Positions 57,216 through 64,000 of a DNA stretch of 64,000 nt are shown here, piece by piece. This DNA comes from Ostrinia nubilalis. Taxonomy: Eukaryota; Arthropoda; Insecta; Lepidoptera; Crambidae. The stretch covers positions 6,344,001-6,408,000 of the forward strand of contig NC_087109.1 of assembly GCF_963855985.1 (NCBI RefSeq), written 5' to 3'. Numbering within the stretch: the stretch's first letter is position 1; each line of letters starts with the position of its first letter. The position numbers and the translations under genes were made by a program. The notes under the pieces are model-generated. The model did no database searches. It saw nothing but the letters and a program-made list of their open reading frames with translations, and was not told the DNA's origin.

Positions 57216-57327
57216 GAACTATGTCAGTGCCTGACGTATGGGAGAGGCACAGGAGGGTGTTTTTGTGACGTCAAACATCAGCGAGTTTTCTGTGCTTCAG
57301 ACTTGTATGCTCTGTCACGTCATATTG

Positions 57328-58008
57328 TGTTAAATGTTGCAGTCGAAACTTATAATCGGTCAAGACCATTTTTGAATGCAAAAATCAGTCAAAAGTGGTT
57401 TTGACTGATGCCCTTGGTCAATATCACTTTTGACTGATTTTTCCAGTCAAAAGTGATTTTGACCGAAGCGCGTTAGTCATAACCACTTTTGAGTGCAAAA
57501 ATTTTATTTTTCCGATCGAACAAATTGATAATCTACTTACCTTTTACCTGATGAACTACTTTAAAGATATCTTACCTAGATATCTTTAAAGTAGTAACTA
57601 AAATAAATGTGATCAATTTGTATGAACAAATCATAAAAATGTTACACTTTAATGTGTTTTATAACACATTTTTATGATTTCCAAGTTATTTTGACTAATC
57701 ATTAACACTTTGTATGAATTTTGACTGATTGGTAAAATTTTAAATGAGGCGAAACTTCTTTTGACCGATTATTTGCACTCAAAAGTGGTTTTGACTGATG
57801 CCCTTGGTCAATATCACTTTTGACTGATTTTTCCAGTCAAGTGATATTGACCAAGACTGATGCCCTTGGCCTCGGTCAAAACCACTTTTGACTGGAAAAA
57901 TCAATCAAGTGATATTGACCAAGGGCATCAGTCAAAACAACTTTTGACTGATTTTTGCAGTCAAAAGTGGTTTTGACCGATTATGAGTTTTGACTGTAAC
58001 ATTAACAC
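57328..58008. mobile_element. Inverted-repeat element packed with CCACTTTTGACTG motifs
   Basis: The outer ends GTGTTAAATGTTGCAGTC (57328) and GACTGTAACATTAACAC (57992-58008) are inverted. The matched arms extend ~100 bp, through ATAATCGGTCAA and GATGCCCTTGGTCAATATCA. The word CAAAAGTGGTTTTGAC or its reverse occurs about ten times, mostly clustered at both ends. TTAA sits at both edges (57330-57333, 58002-58005), which would fit a piggyBac-type target. The AT-rich centre contains GATATCTTACCTAGATATC. No ORF. Confidence 0.75.
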
Positions 58009-58609
58009 CTCCCGTATCGCTCCCATACCTCAAGCATTGACTGAGTAACACGCTAGATCTACATAATAATATTATTATAGTCCATTATAGGATTTAGAGT
58101 AGGTCTTTTGTGAAAAAATAGCCAATATACCTGTACAATAAATACTTTAATTTCAACACAATTTCAGTATCAACTTACATTATAAATAAGTAACATTTTT
58201 GCATATTTAAGTAATAATGTTATAACTAAGTACTTTTTCATTTTTTATAATAATTTTACATAAGCTTTTACGTTTTTTTTACATAAATAATTTGATAAAA
58301 TATTATGTGAGTTGCAACATAATTTTTAATTCAATATGTAACAATAAAAGTATTGTGGAGATATCAAAATTCAAAGTAACATATAAATTAAACCATTAAT
58401 TAATTAACTTAGGTATATTTAAAAAAAAACTTCGCAAAGAGAGTGTTTGACATCTTTATAACAAGCCTTGTTATTCATTTATTCCCAAACTAATTAAACC
58501 GTCTCAAATAGGGGGTAGATTCTCATGCAATACAGAGCATCTCTGAATAGATAAAACCGTTTTTTGTAAAAATCCGATTTCGATCGCTGCTCACCTTTAA
58601 AAAAACACA
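58009..58609. other. Intergenic, AT-rich
   Basis: No gene or repeat identified. Confidence 0.45.
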
Positions 58610-58700
58610 GTCAAATTCATTTATTCATAGCAAGTTGGATTTTAAGTGCATATGTCCCAATATTCCACCACTGCTTCGGGAAACTGATGTGATCCAGTCA
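58610..58700 (-). repeat. Retroposon family R, diverged
   Basis: CCACCACTGCTTCGGGAAAC and TTTATTCATAGCAAGTTGGA resemble the family R repeat at 10095 and 23335. Confidence 0.45.
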
Positions 58701-59046
58701 AATCTGACGCCATTTAAGTTTACGTGGTTTTGACTTCCCTCTACTTGAAAAAAAAAACTATATTACTCACGAGAATTGCCCCCCATACTTGGTTAAATAT
58801 TTCATTCATTTCACAAATTCGTTTAAACACTTGTTTCATTTATTAACATTGTTTTACATTTCTGCATTGTAGTATTTGACTTTTACAAGAAGAAAAGTCA
58901 GGAATGTTATTTATAAAATACTGTTTTCATACATATAGTTTTATACGTTAAATACTATTGAACATAACCGTGCATCTTGCTCCCGTAACATTTAGTGCAT
59001 TTCATAATAACAATGTTAGTAACCCTATACCTATACCTTTAAATAA
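58701..59046. other. Intergenic, AT-rich
   Basis: Nothing recognisable. Confidence 0.4.
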
Positions 59047-59192
59047 CGCCCGTGTTCACAAACGATGCTTGCTTAAGTGAAGCAGCAAATTGAACGCACA
59101 GCGTTGAATAGAGCTCTGTGATTGGTTCGTATGTGACCCCGCGCGTCCACGCGCACTGTGAGAACTCATAGTAATGTTTGTGAAAACGGGCG
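59047..59192 (+). mobile_element. MITE, family C copy 4
   Basis: CGCCCGTGTTCACAAACGAT to GTAATGTTTGTGAAAACGGG; complete, 146 bp like copy 1. Confidence 0.85.
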
Positions 59193-59712
59193 TATAAGTA
59201 TCAAAACATCAGTAAATGATAAAAATAAAAAATCATTCAAAATTAAATTCGTATACATAATTTTAAAATGTAGTCGACAGCACGTCAAACTTTACATATC
59301 TGTTGAAAAATAGCATCTAATACAAACACTTAAGATGCTGTTTGGCTTATTCAATTGTTTTTGTAAGCACTATTTAATAAAAGTCTAAATAAACAAATAA
59401 AGAAATTTTGACTTTAACAGTTTCACTTTGAGATTACACTTTTCGAATATTTGGGTTCCATTAAAGTTAAAATTATTTGAGGGTATTTTTTGTAAGTGAA
59501 TCTGCGCGTGACGTCACACACATTCGTGTGACAAGAATCATAACATAACGTCGTCTCTTTCTCGCGCGTAAGAATCAGGCTGTATACACTATTGATTAAC
59601 CACTACATGTATCACAAATATTTCGTAAGCACTCATAGATCGCACACTATAATTTTAACTTTATCGTTATAAACCGTGCTCCAATGACATCTGTCAAAAT
59701 CATTATGGTCCA
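59193..59712. other. Intergenic; MITE scrap at 59270-59345
   Basis: GTAGTCGACAGCACGTCAAA at 59271 belongs to the 18992-19101 family. No gene. Confidence 0.4.
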
Positions 59713-60138
59713 TATAGGTCGCTCAACGAGAGTTGAGACTTGGGGCCATCAACACAAGCAAAGATTTGTATACGCTGTCTGCGCTGACATCTTGCGAAGT
59801 TGGACTAACAAATGCTTTCGCCTGCAGAGTTAAGGCCTGTCCAAGAGGGCGAATTCTACGCGCGAAGAATCCATACGCGCATTGGCGAGATACTAGGAGC
59901 CAATACATTGCGTCCACAAGACGCGCGAGTTGAAAATTCGCGCGTAAATCTCGTCATACAATACGCCCGTGTTCGCGCGTAGGATTCGCGGCGAATTCGC
60001 CCACCTGGACAAGGCCTCAACAAGAACGAAGTAGCTTGTATTCGATATTTAAACTGGTATTTGCAATGTGTTGTGTTCTGTATTCAAATACTTCAGTGTG
60101 AGTACGCGTTTGTCTCAACTTTCGTTGGACGACCTATA
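59713..60138. mobile_element. Inverted-repeat element, TATAGGTCG ends
   Basis: TATAGGTCGCTCAACGAGAG then TTGAGAC is mirrored by GTCTCAACTTTCGTTGGACG then ACCTATA at 60112-60138. Contains a nested MITE at 59832-60017. Confidence 0.65.
59832..60017. mobile_element. Nested MITE, AAGGCCTGTCC ends
   Basis: AAGGCCTGTCCAAGAGGGCG then AATTC is mirrored by GAATTCGCCCACCTGGACAA then GGCCT. CpG-rich interior (CGCGCGAAGAATCC). Open frames here are repeat by-products. Confidence 0.7.
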
Positions 60139-61028
60139 CAAAACGCTCAACTCAATTAAGTGCTTGAAACTGAATCAAGTGTGGTCATTAACATCAGTTC
60201 AGTTTATTAAAGTACGCCTTTTTATCGCATTGCCATAACAGGAAATGTGTTTACATATTTTTGACAGCTGTCAAGAGAGCCATGTTTTATCACACTGCTT
60301 TGTGCACTTATTTCTAAGCCTGCATAATGTTCTTCATAGGCTAATATCACAATGGAATTACTATTTCACAATCTGCATACAATTTTGATCTTTATATCAT
60401 CAACAAAAGGGTCTACATTCGTAAGTACATTTCAGAACCATAGACACAACTGGGGCAGTTATACGCATTTTTTACTTTCAGTTGCGAGCACTTATTAGGA
60501 AATACATAGAGAACATCTTCGGTAAATGCATTATTTATATACTTTTTAAAATGCTTCTAAATGTTTATTTAGATATTTCTATGAGAATTAGTCCAAGCGA
60601 ATCTGAACTTTATTTTTATTATTATCAGAGCATATTTTAACTGCGTACTGACAATACACGATTGTCCCTAGTAGTTCGTTAGGAATGACAATAATTAATG
60701 GAATGAAATAAATAAAGAAATACTGCTCGCAACTGAACTACTGTATAGAAGACGCTTATCGATCTTTAAAATTAATTAAGATTTTAAAAGAAGCGTTTCG
60801 TCCACATTGATAAAGGAATCTCGCTTTTGACAATTATTTCATCAAGTAACTTTTTTATTATTAAGTTTCATCTGTAACTTTCTAAAAACTTGAAAACTAT
60901 TGTCGTGGGTTCGACTTCCATCTTAGGCAATTATATTTTTTCAAGTTATTAGAAATCGTGCATATTTTATCAAAGGTTTAAATGCTACATTCTATGTATT
61001 TATCAGTGACTTAAATACCATACAATTA
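60139..61028. other. Intergenic / probable Gclm 3' flank; SINE scrap near 60900
   Basis: CGTGGGTTCGACTTCCATCT (60904) resembles a tRNA B box, hinting at a SINE remnant. Possible minus-strand polyadenylation signals (TTTATT on the plus strand) at 60612 and 60853. No gene. Confidence 0.35.
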
Positions 61029-61144
61029 TGCCCGTTTTCACCATTATTCCCTAATTTTTGAGTGACCCCTATGAAAACAAAATTCCTGTTATTTGTTACC
61101 AAAGGGGTCACTTAAAAATTAGGGATTGATGGTGAAAACGGGCA
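61029..61144. mobile_element. PIF/Harbinger-like MITE, copy 1
   Basis: Termini TGCCCGTTTTCACCAT and ATGGTGAAAACGGGCA; interior CACTTAAAAATTAGGGATTG. TTA flanks both ends (61026-61028, 61145-61147), a 3 bp TWA duplication typical of PIF/Harbinger. It lies about 100 bp downstream of the Gclm stop, so probably in its 3' UTR. Confidence 0.82.
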
Positions 61145-61244
61145 TTACACTATTATCGCGCACCATTACCCGTAACCATAGATAACAAAACATTTCCAAA
61201 ACCAAGATCCCTTTATCAACTGGTCCTTTCCACCCCGGTCTCCC

Positions 61245-61366
61245 CTACTTATGGCTGCCGAGCGTGCCCTTACACACGTATCCTTTGAGCGCCAACACGC
61301 CCCTGCACTTGATGTGAACCTGGTACCGAGCGCACCAATCCAAGTTGTGGCAACCTACTCCCGCGT
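61245..61366 (-). CDS. Gclm: Glutamate-cysteine ligase modifier subunit, terminal exon
   Basis: GCLM is the non-catalytic partner of glutamate-cysteine ligase. It raises the catalytic subunit's activity in the first step of glutathione synthesis in the cytosol. On the minus strand a pyrimidine-rich acceptor (AACTCTCTCAG) precedes 122 bp. These encode DWCARYQVHIKCRGVLALKG, then YVCKGTLGSHK and TAG at 61245-61247. This matches the GCLM C-terminus (RYxVxxKxRGxxxxKGY), as I recall for animal proteins. The exon starts in phase 1, compatible with the exon at 63577-63724. The frame is intact, the composition moderate. A short intermediate exon could be missing, since animal GCLM usually has more residues before the DW segment. 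Confidence 0.8.
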
Positions 61367-61587
61367 CTGAGAGAGTTTTGACAGCTGCTATGGAGAGTAG
61401 ATCTGGGGACAATGGATGGTTTTAAAGTTAATAAGGTAAGTAGCGGTAAAACTAAAAGGAAGATAATGTAACTATAACTCAAAAAAATGGGTTATTTTTT
61501 CTGAAAATGGCCCAAAACTGTAGTCGACTTGAAGAAAGCTACCTGCCTACATTTTCATATCATTTGTTTTCTAAAGGTGCTTCTTAC

Positions 61588-61690
61588 CTGGGGGTCGGCG
61601 TGTGTCATTGCGCTGCATGTCAATGGCGCAATAGAAGTGGGCACGATATAGCACGAGACCAAGTTGCTATGCACCGTAGACGTCTTTAAG
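61588..61690 (-). pseudogene. Gclm exon copy U1, decayed
   Basis: The minus strand reads SNLVSCYIVPTSIAP-like residues and MTHADPQ, then donor CCAG|GTAAGAAG at 61587. This parallels INLASCCVVPPSLHA...LTHADPP of the intact exon, but lacks the first ~18 codons, and the donor phase is shifted by one base. Followed (upstream on the minus strand) by the array linker CTTTCTTAAAGACG. Confidence 0.75.
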
Positions 61691-61714
61691 AAAGCGAGTT
61701 GTCTAGGTCTCTAA

Positions 61715-61829
61715 TGCCCTTTTTTACCATCAATCCCTAATTTTTAAGTGACCTGTATGGTAACACATAACAGGAATTTTGTTTTCATAGGGGTCACTTA
61801 AAATCAGGGATTGATGGTGAAAACGGGCA
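61715..61829. mobile_element. PIF/Harbinger-like MITE, copy 2, inside the exon array
   Basis: TGCCCTTTTTTACCATCAAT to GATGGTGAAAACGGGCA with TAA on both sides (61712-61714, 61830-61832). Sister of 61029-61144. It interrupts the linker between exon copies U1 and U2. Confidence 0.82.
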
Positions 61830-61867
61830 TAAGTATTCTTTTATCCCTGAGTGGTGGCAGTTCTTAC

Positions 61868-61925
61868 CTGGCGCGACAGAAAGCAAACAGCGACGGCGGT
61901 ACGACAACACGAGGTGTTGGTTGAT
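61868..61925 (-). pseudogene. Gclm exon copy U2, decayed
   Basis: The minus strand keeps TCGTGTTGTCGTACCGCCGT, then CGCTGTTTGCTTTCTGTCGC and donor CCAG|GTAAGAA at 61867. This corresponds to SCCVVPPSLHAFCRA with a one-base insertion; the rest of the exon is deleted. Confidence 0.7.
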
Positions 61926-61955
61926 ACACCAAAGTCGACTTGAAGAAAGCGACTA

Positions 61956-62687
61956 TAGTCTATCCAATATAGCTTGATTAGAATGACAGCTGTCAAACGA
62001 ATGTGACTAGTGCTGGGTATGTTTCGTACGGTTCACATAGATGTATCGATAAGTTTTCGAAAAAATGATATAAAAAATGCACCCAATTTTTCTTCATATC
62101 TTTATTCATAAAAATGACAATTATAATTTAAATTTAAAGAGAGTAAAATTTAAAATTCATGTCAAGGGTGTACAACCTAAGTCGTAGTCATTATCATCAG
62201 TGTTCTTCAGTGGTTTTTTCCTCTTGCTAGAGGGCGGTGGGCATCTCTTCTAGAGCAACGGTGCTATGAATACCCAAAAAATTATCGGTGATTGATTTCC
62301 GATGTTTGATTATTTAAGAATGAAATGTTTTTTGGTTTTTAATAGTGAACATTTAGAAAAACGTATAACTTGACTTAAATATGTTAAAAAATTAGTTAGA
62401 ATTTTTTTTTGTTAAATATGTTATTTATATTATTTGTAGAGACGTCGTTAATACTCTAGCTTGATTTTTATAATTTCGAATTACTACTTATTGGTGTAAT
62501 TTAACGCTGCATTTACACGAAATTAACATTTTTATTGGAAGCACTGTCGTCGAAAATATTGTTTGTAGGTCAGACGTGAATTATTTCTTGTCCGCCAATA
62601 TTTAGCTCTCATTGATCGCTACTACAAAGTTATGTCGTTACTTTTGATGGCAGCTGTCATTCTAATCAAGCTATATTGGATAGACTA
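61956..62687. mobile_element. 732 bp MITE with >40 bp termini, TA target
   Basis: TAGTCTATCCAATATAGCTT, then GATTAGAATGACAGCTG, is mirrored at 62645-62687. TA flanks both ends (61954-61955, 62688-62689). The array linker in other units reads GCGACTAGTC uninterrupted, giving the empty site. AT-rich interior, no ORF. Confidence 0.85.
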
Positions 62688-62742
62688 TAGTCTGGGTCTC
62701 TATCGGGCCAGATCCTTGCTCTCTTTATTAGATTCTTCTCAC

Positions 62743-62805
62743 TCGTTGGCGCGGCAGAAGGCGTGCAGCGAGGGCAGGTTGATCTATACTACAGCCAGGT
62801 TGAAG
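62743..62805 (-). pseudogene. Gclm exon copy U3, internally deleted
   Basis: The minus strand has ATCAACCTG joined directly to CCCTCGCTGCACGCCTTCTG and CCGCGCCAACGA, then donor-like GTGAGAAG at 62742. The ASCCVVP and VQLLTHADPP segments are missing. Nearly identical to the intact exon where retained, so it is a recent copy. Confidence 0.75.
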
Positions 62806-62863
62806 TAAACCTAAAGCATCTGGCCCGTAAGAATTTGATTTAGAAGTGTATATGCTTACCTGG

Positions 62864-62990
62864 TGATCTGATAAAGGTCGCGGGAAGTACCTAGATGCGG
62901 GCAGCGGAGGTCCGGTTTTTGTGGAAATCCTTGGGGGAGGCCTTTGTCCAACAGTGGGCGTCATTTGGCTGAAATAAACAATGCTTACCT
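62864..62990 (+). mobile_element. RTE-clade LINE 3' fragment with 12 bp TSD, in the array
   Basis: Reads GDLIKVAGST, a stop, MRAAEVRFLWKSLGEAFVQQ, then WASFG and the normal stop. ATGCTTACCTGG lies at both 62852-62863 and 62991-63002, a target duplication that includes an exon copy's splice donor. Confidence 0.82.
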
Positions 62991-62998
62991 GGCGGGTT

Positions 62999-63036
62999 TA
63001 GGTCCCAATCAGGTCATATCCTTTAGTGGTTCTTAC
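62999..63036 (-). pseudogene. Gclm exon copy U4, 3' edge only
   Basis: AACCCGCCAG|GTAAGCAT on the minus strand, with the remainder replaced by linker (GATATGACCTGATTGGGACC). The donor was duplicated by the RTE insertion. Confidence 0.55.
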
Positions 63037-63105
63037 CTGGTGTCAGGAGTCCAAGTTGATATGAACCACGGTCGCTTGAAGAAAGCGACTAGTCTAAGAC
63101 CCTAC
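63037..63105 (-). pseudogene. Gclm exon copy U5, decayed
   Basis: The minus strand reads CGCTTTCTTCAAGCGACCGT, then ATATCAACTTGGACTCCTGA and ACACCAG|GTAAGAA. This is the INLAS part fused to the 3' edge, with the middle deleted. Confidence 0.65.
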
Positions 63106-63179
63106 GTGTTCAAACTCCTTTATTCCTGAAGAGGGGTCCCTACGTCATCATATCCTTTATGAGTGATGGTAGTTCTTAC

Positions 63180-63290
63180 CTGGCGGGTCAGCGTGCGTCA
63201 GCAGCTGCACGTCGTTAGCACTCTTGTAGCAGAATTCTGGGCTGACATTGTGTAGGTTTGTTTTGACACAACAAGAAGAATAAGCGACTA
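63180..63290 (-). pseudogene. Gclm exon copy U6, longest decayed copy with frame kept
   Basis: The minus strand reads SSCCVKTNLH, then PEFCYKSANDVQLLTHADPP and the G of the donor CCAG|GTAAGAAC. Same final phase as the intact exon (63577-63724). It lacks the KLHAWARVRPAIAQINL part and any good acceptor. Degenerate, or a very diverged alternative exon. Confidence 0.7.
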
Positions 63291-63323
63291 GCCTAGGTCC
63301 GTGTTTATGTATGAGCTTCTCAC

Positions 63324-63420
63324 CTGGCGGGTCGGCGTGCGTCAACAGCTGAAGGGCATAAGCACAACAAAAAGCGGCGCGACACATGTGCAACACCACA
63401 GTTGCTTGAAGGAAGCGACT
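63324..63420 (-). pseudogene. Gclm exon copy U7, decayed, 3' frame kept
   Basis: The minus strand reads VLHMCRAAFCCAYALQLLTH, then ADPP and donor CCAG|GTGAGAAGC. The donor and 12 codons match the intact exon; the 5' part is scrambled. Confidence 0.7.
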
Positions 63421-63444
63421 AGTGTATCCCTGAGTGCATCTTAC

Positions 63445-63530
63445 CTGGTGGAAAAGCGTGCGTCAGTAGCTGTCTTTAGCGCGACAAAAAGCAACACGCC
63501 AGAACACGATGACAGGTTGATTCACACCTA
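63445..63530 (-). pseudogene. Gclm exon copy U8, frameshifted
   Basis: The minus strand begins ATCAACCTGTCATCGTGTTC (INLSSC) and drifts out of frame. The 3' edge is ACGCACGCTTTTCCACCAG followed by GTAAGAT. Confidence 0.65.
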
Positions 63531-63576
63531 ACATTAAAAAAGTCTAGGACCTTATTTGTTCATATGAGCTTCTCAC

Positions 63577-63724
63577 CTGGCGGGTCGGCGTGCGTCAGCA
63601 GCTGCACGTCGTTGGCGCGGCAGAAGGCGTGCAGCGAGGGCGGCACGACGCAGCACGAGGCCAGGTTGATCTGCGCGATGGCCGGCCGGACGCGCGCCCA
63701 CGCGTGCAGCTTGCGAGACATTAC
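63577..63724 (-). CDS. Gclm: Glutamate-cysteine ligase modifier subunit, intact internal exon
   Basis: 148 bp on the minus strand between acceptor GTACTAG and donor CCGCCAG|GTGAGAAG. It encodes VMSRKLHAWARVRPAIAQIN, then LASCCVVPPSLHAFCRANDV and QLLTHADPP. This is the GCLM segment that in animals reads roughly (Q/N)xNLASCCVxPPxLxxF...QLLTHxDP, a conserved part of its aldo-keto-reductase-like fold. An in-frame stop just upstream of the acceptor confirms the boundary. It ends in phase 1, matching the terminal exon. The exon is strikingly GC-rich (codons CTG, GCC, CGC) compared with the window. Nine or more broken copies surround it. Upstream exons lie beyond the window edge. Confidence 0.85.
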
Positions 63725-63759
63725 CTAGTACTCACCCAGCCACCCAGACAAACAGGAGG

Positions 63760-63885
63760 TCTACTCTGAAACACCGTTTACGTAGTTTCGGGTCTATCTG
63801 TTACCGTCGCTCGCGCTGGCATCTCGCTTTGCGTGAGAGGGAGGGCAACATTCGAAACTTCTGATAACGTTTTTCGGAGTAACCC
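63760..63885. mobile_element. MITE, ACTCYGAAA ends, in the exon array
   Basis: CTACTCTGAAACACCGTTTA, then CGTAGTTTCG, is mirrored by CGAAACTTCTGATAACGTTT, then TTCGGAGTA. The interior includes GGCATCTCGCTTTGCGTGAG. It ends within exon copy U10. Confidence 0.65.
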
Positions 63886-63950
63886 CGCAGGTTGATCTGT
63901 GCTATAGCCAGCAGGACGCGCGCCCACGCGTGCAGCTTGCGAGACATTAC
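63886..63950 (-). pseudogene. Gclm exon copy U10, 5' half only
   Basis: The minus strand reads MSRKLHAWARVLLAIAQINL after an AG|GTAATG edge identical to the intact exon. It is then cut by the MITE at 63885. This is the only other copy that keeps the exon's 5' half; the 3' half is absent on the far side of the MITE. Confidence 0.75.
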
Positions 63951-63988
63951 CTAGTTATAGCTCTGAGATCAGTCTTGATTCTTCTTAC

Positions 63989-64000
63989 CTGATCAACAGC
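63989..64000 (-). pseudogene. Gclm exon copy U11, start only, runs off window
   Basis: TCTTACCTGATCAACAGC on the plus strand is the donor edge of another copy (CAG|GTAAGAAG on the minus strand). The array therefore continues past 64000. Confidence 0.45.

Larger units (their letters stand above)
51695..57227 (+). mobile_element. Full-length non-LTR retrotransposon, I/Jockey group, with TSDs
   Basis: The target-site duplication GAACTATGTCAG lies at 51695-51706 and 57216-57227; the element proper is 51707-57215 (5.5 kb). Order: ~200 bp 5' UTR, ORF1 (gag-like, zinc knuckles), ORF2 (endonuclease, reverse transcriptase, RNase H), ~230 bp 3' UTR and (GAA)n tail. The 5' end appears complete. Two ORFs, a C-terminal RNase H and a microsatellite tail fit the I/Jockey superfamily as generally described; the exact clade needs a tree. 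The intact TSD and one main lesion suggest a fairly recent insertion. Confidence 0.9.

Noticed and set aside
61431..61450. Plus-strand donor-like AATAAG|GTAAGTAG as a separate gene's exon edge
   Set aside because: No open frame or acceptor accompanies it, and it lies in the Gclm intron on the other strand.
1..64000. CRISPR-like or prokaryotic defence system
   Set aside because: The direct repeats seen are MITEs, LINE tails or exon copies with irregular spacing; no cas-like or bacterial operon genes exist in this insect-type DNA.

Overview
This is eukaryotic nuclear DNA, AT-rich and intron/intergene dominated. Its repeats point to a moth or butterfly (Lepidoptera). They include RTE-type LINE tails ending in (CGAA)n or (ATG)n, short Helitrons that begin TC and end CTAG after a GC hairpin, and many small inverted-repeat elements (MITEs). 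No tRNA or rRNA gene, CRISPR array or prokaryotic operon is visible.

Layout. 1-34 kb: no gene I can support firmly. The space is filled by MITEs, Helitron ends, RTE fragments, a tandem duplication at 8.9-9.5 kb and a 0.93 kb inverted-repeat element at 12.7 kb. An unrecognised 133-codon ORF lies at 16.2 kb and one candidate exon at 19.7 kb. 34.2-36.7 kb: a decayed, spliced, minus-strand transposase-like gene of four exons, two of which are duplicated CxxC-type zinc-binding exons. 38.3-40.8 kb: a 2.5 kb foldback with ~750 bp arms. 41.5-51 kb: more repeats, a 1.2 kb element with perfect 25 bp termini, three tandem units that each carry an intron acceptor, a ~400 bp near-perfect hairpin, and a 1.8 kb element whose empty site survives in a neighbouring duplicate. 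51.7-57.2 kb: one full-length non-LTR retrotransposon of the I/Jockey group between 12 bp target-site duplications. It has ORF1 (three zinc knuckles) and ORF2 (endonuclease, reverse transcriptase, RNase H); one frameshift inside the RNase H breaks ORF2. 57.3-61 kb: a 0.68 kb element packed with copies of its own terminal motif, then MITEs.

61.2-64.0 kb: the 3' end of a host gene on the minus strand, recognisable as glutamate-cysteine ligase modifier subunit (Gclm). The terminal exon is at 61245-61366 and an intact upstream exon at 63577-63724. The intron between them, and the sequence just upstream, hold about ten decayed partial copies of that upstream exon. Most copies keep the exon's 3' edge and a 5' splice donor. 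Three later insertions sit inside the array. This array is the most unusual object in the window.

A second theme is a set of four unrelated-looking inverted-repeat elements (12.7, 44.2, 49.0 and 57.3 kb). Each carries several internal copies, in both orientations, of the motif found at its own ends. They may be one structural class of non-autonomous transposon. Family names are from recall and no search was run.
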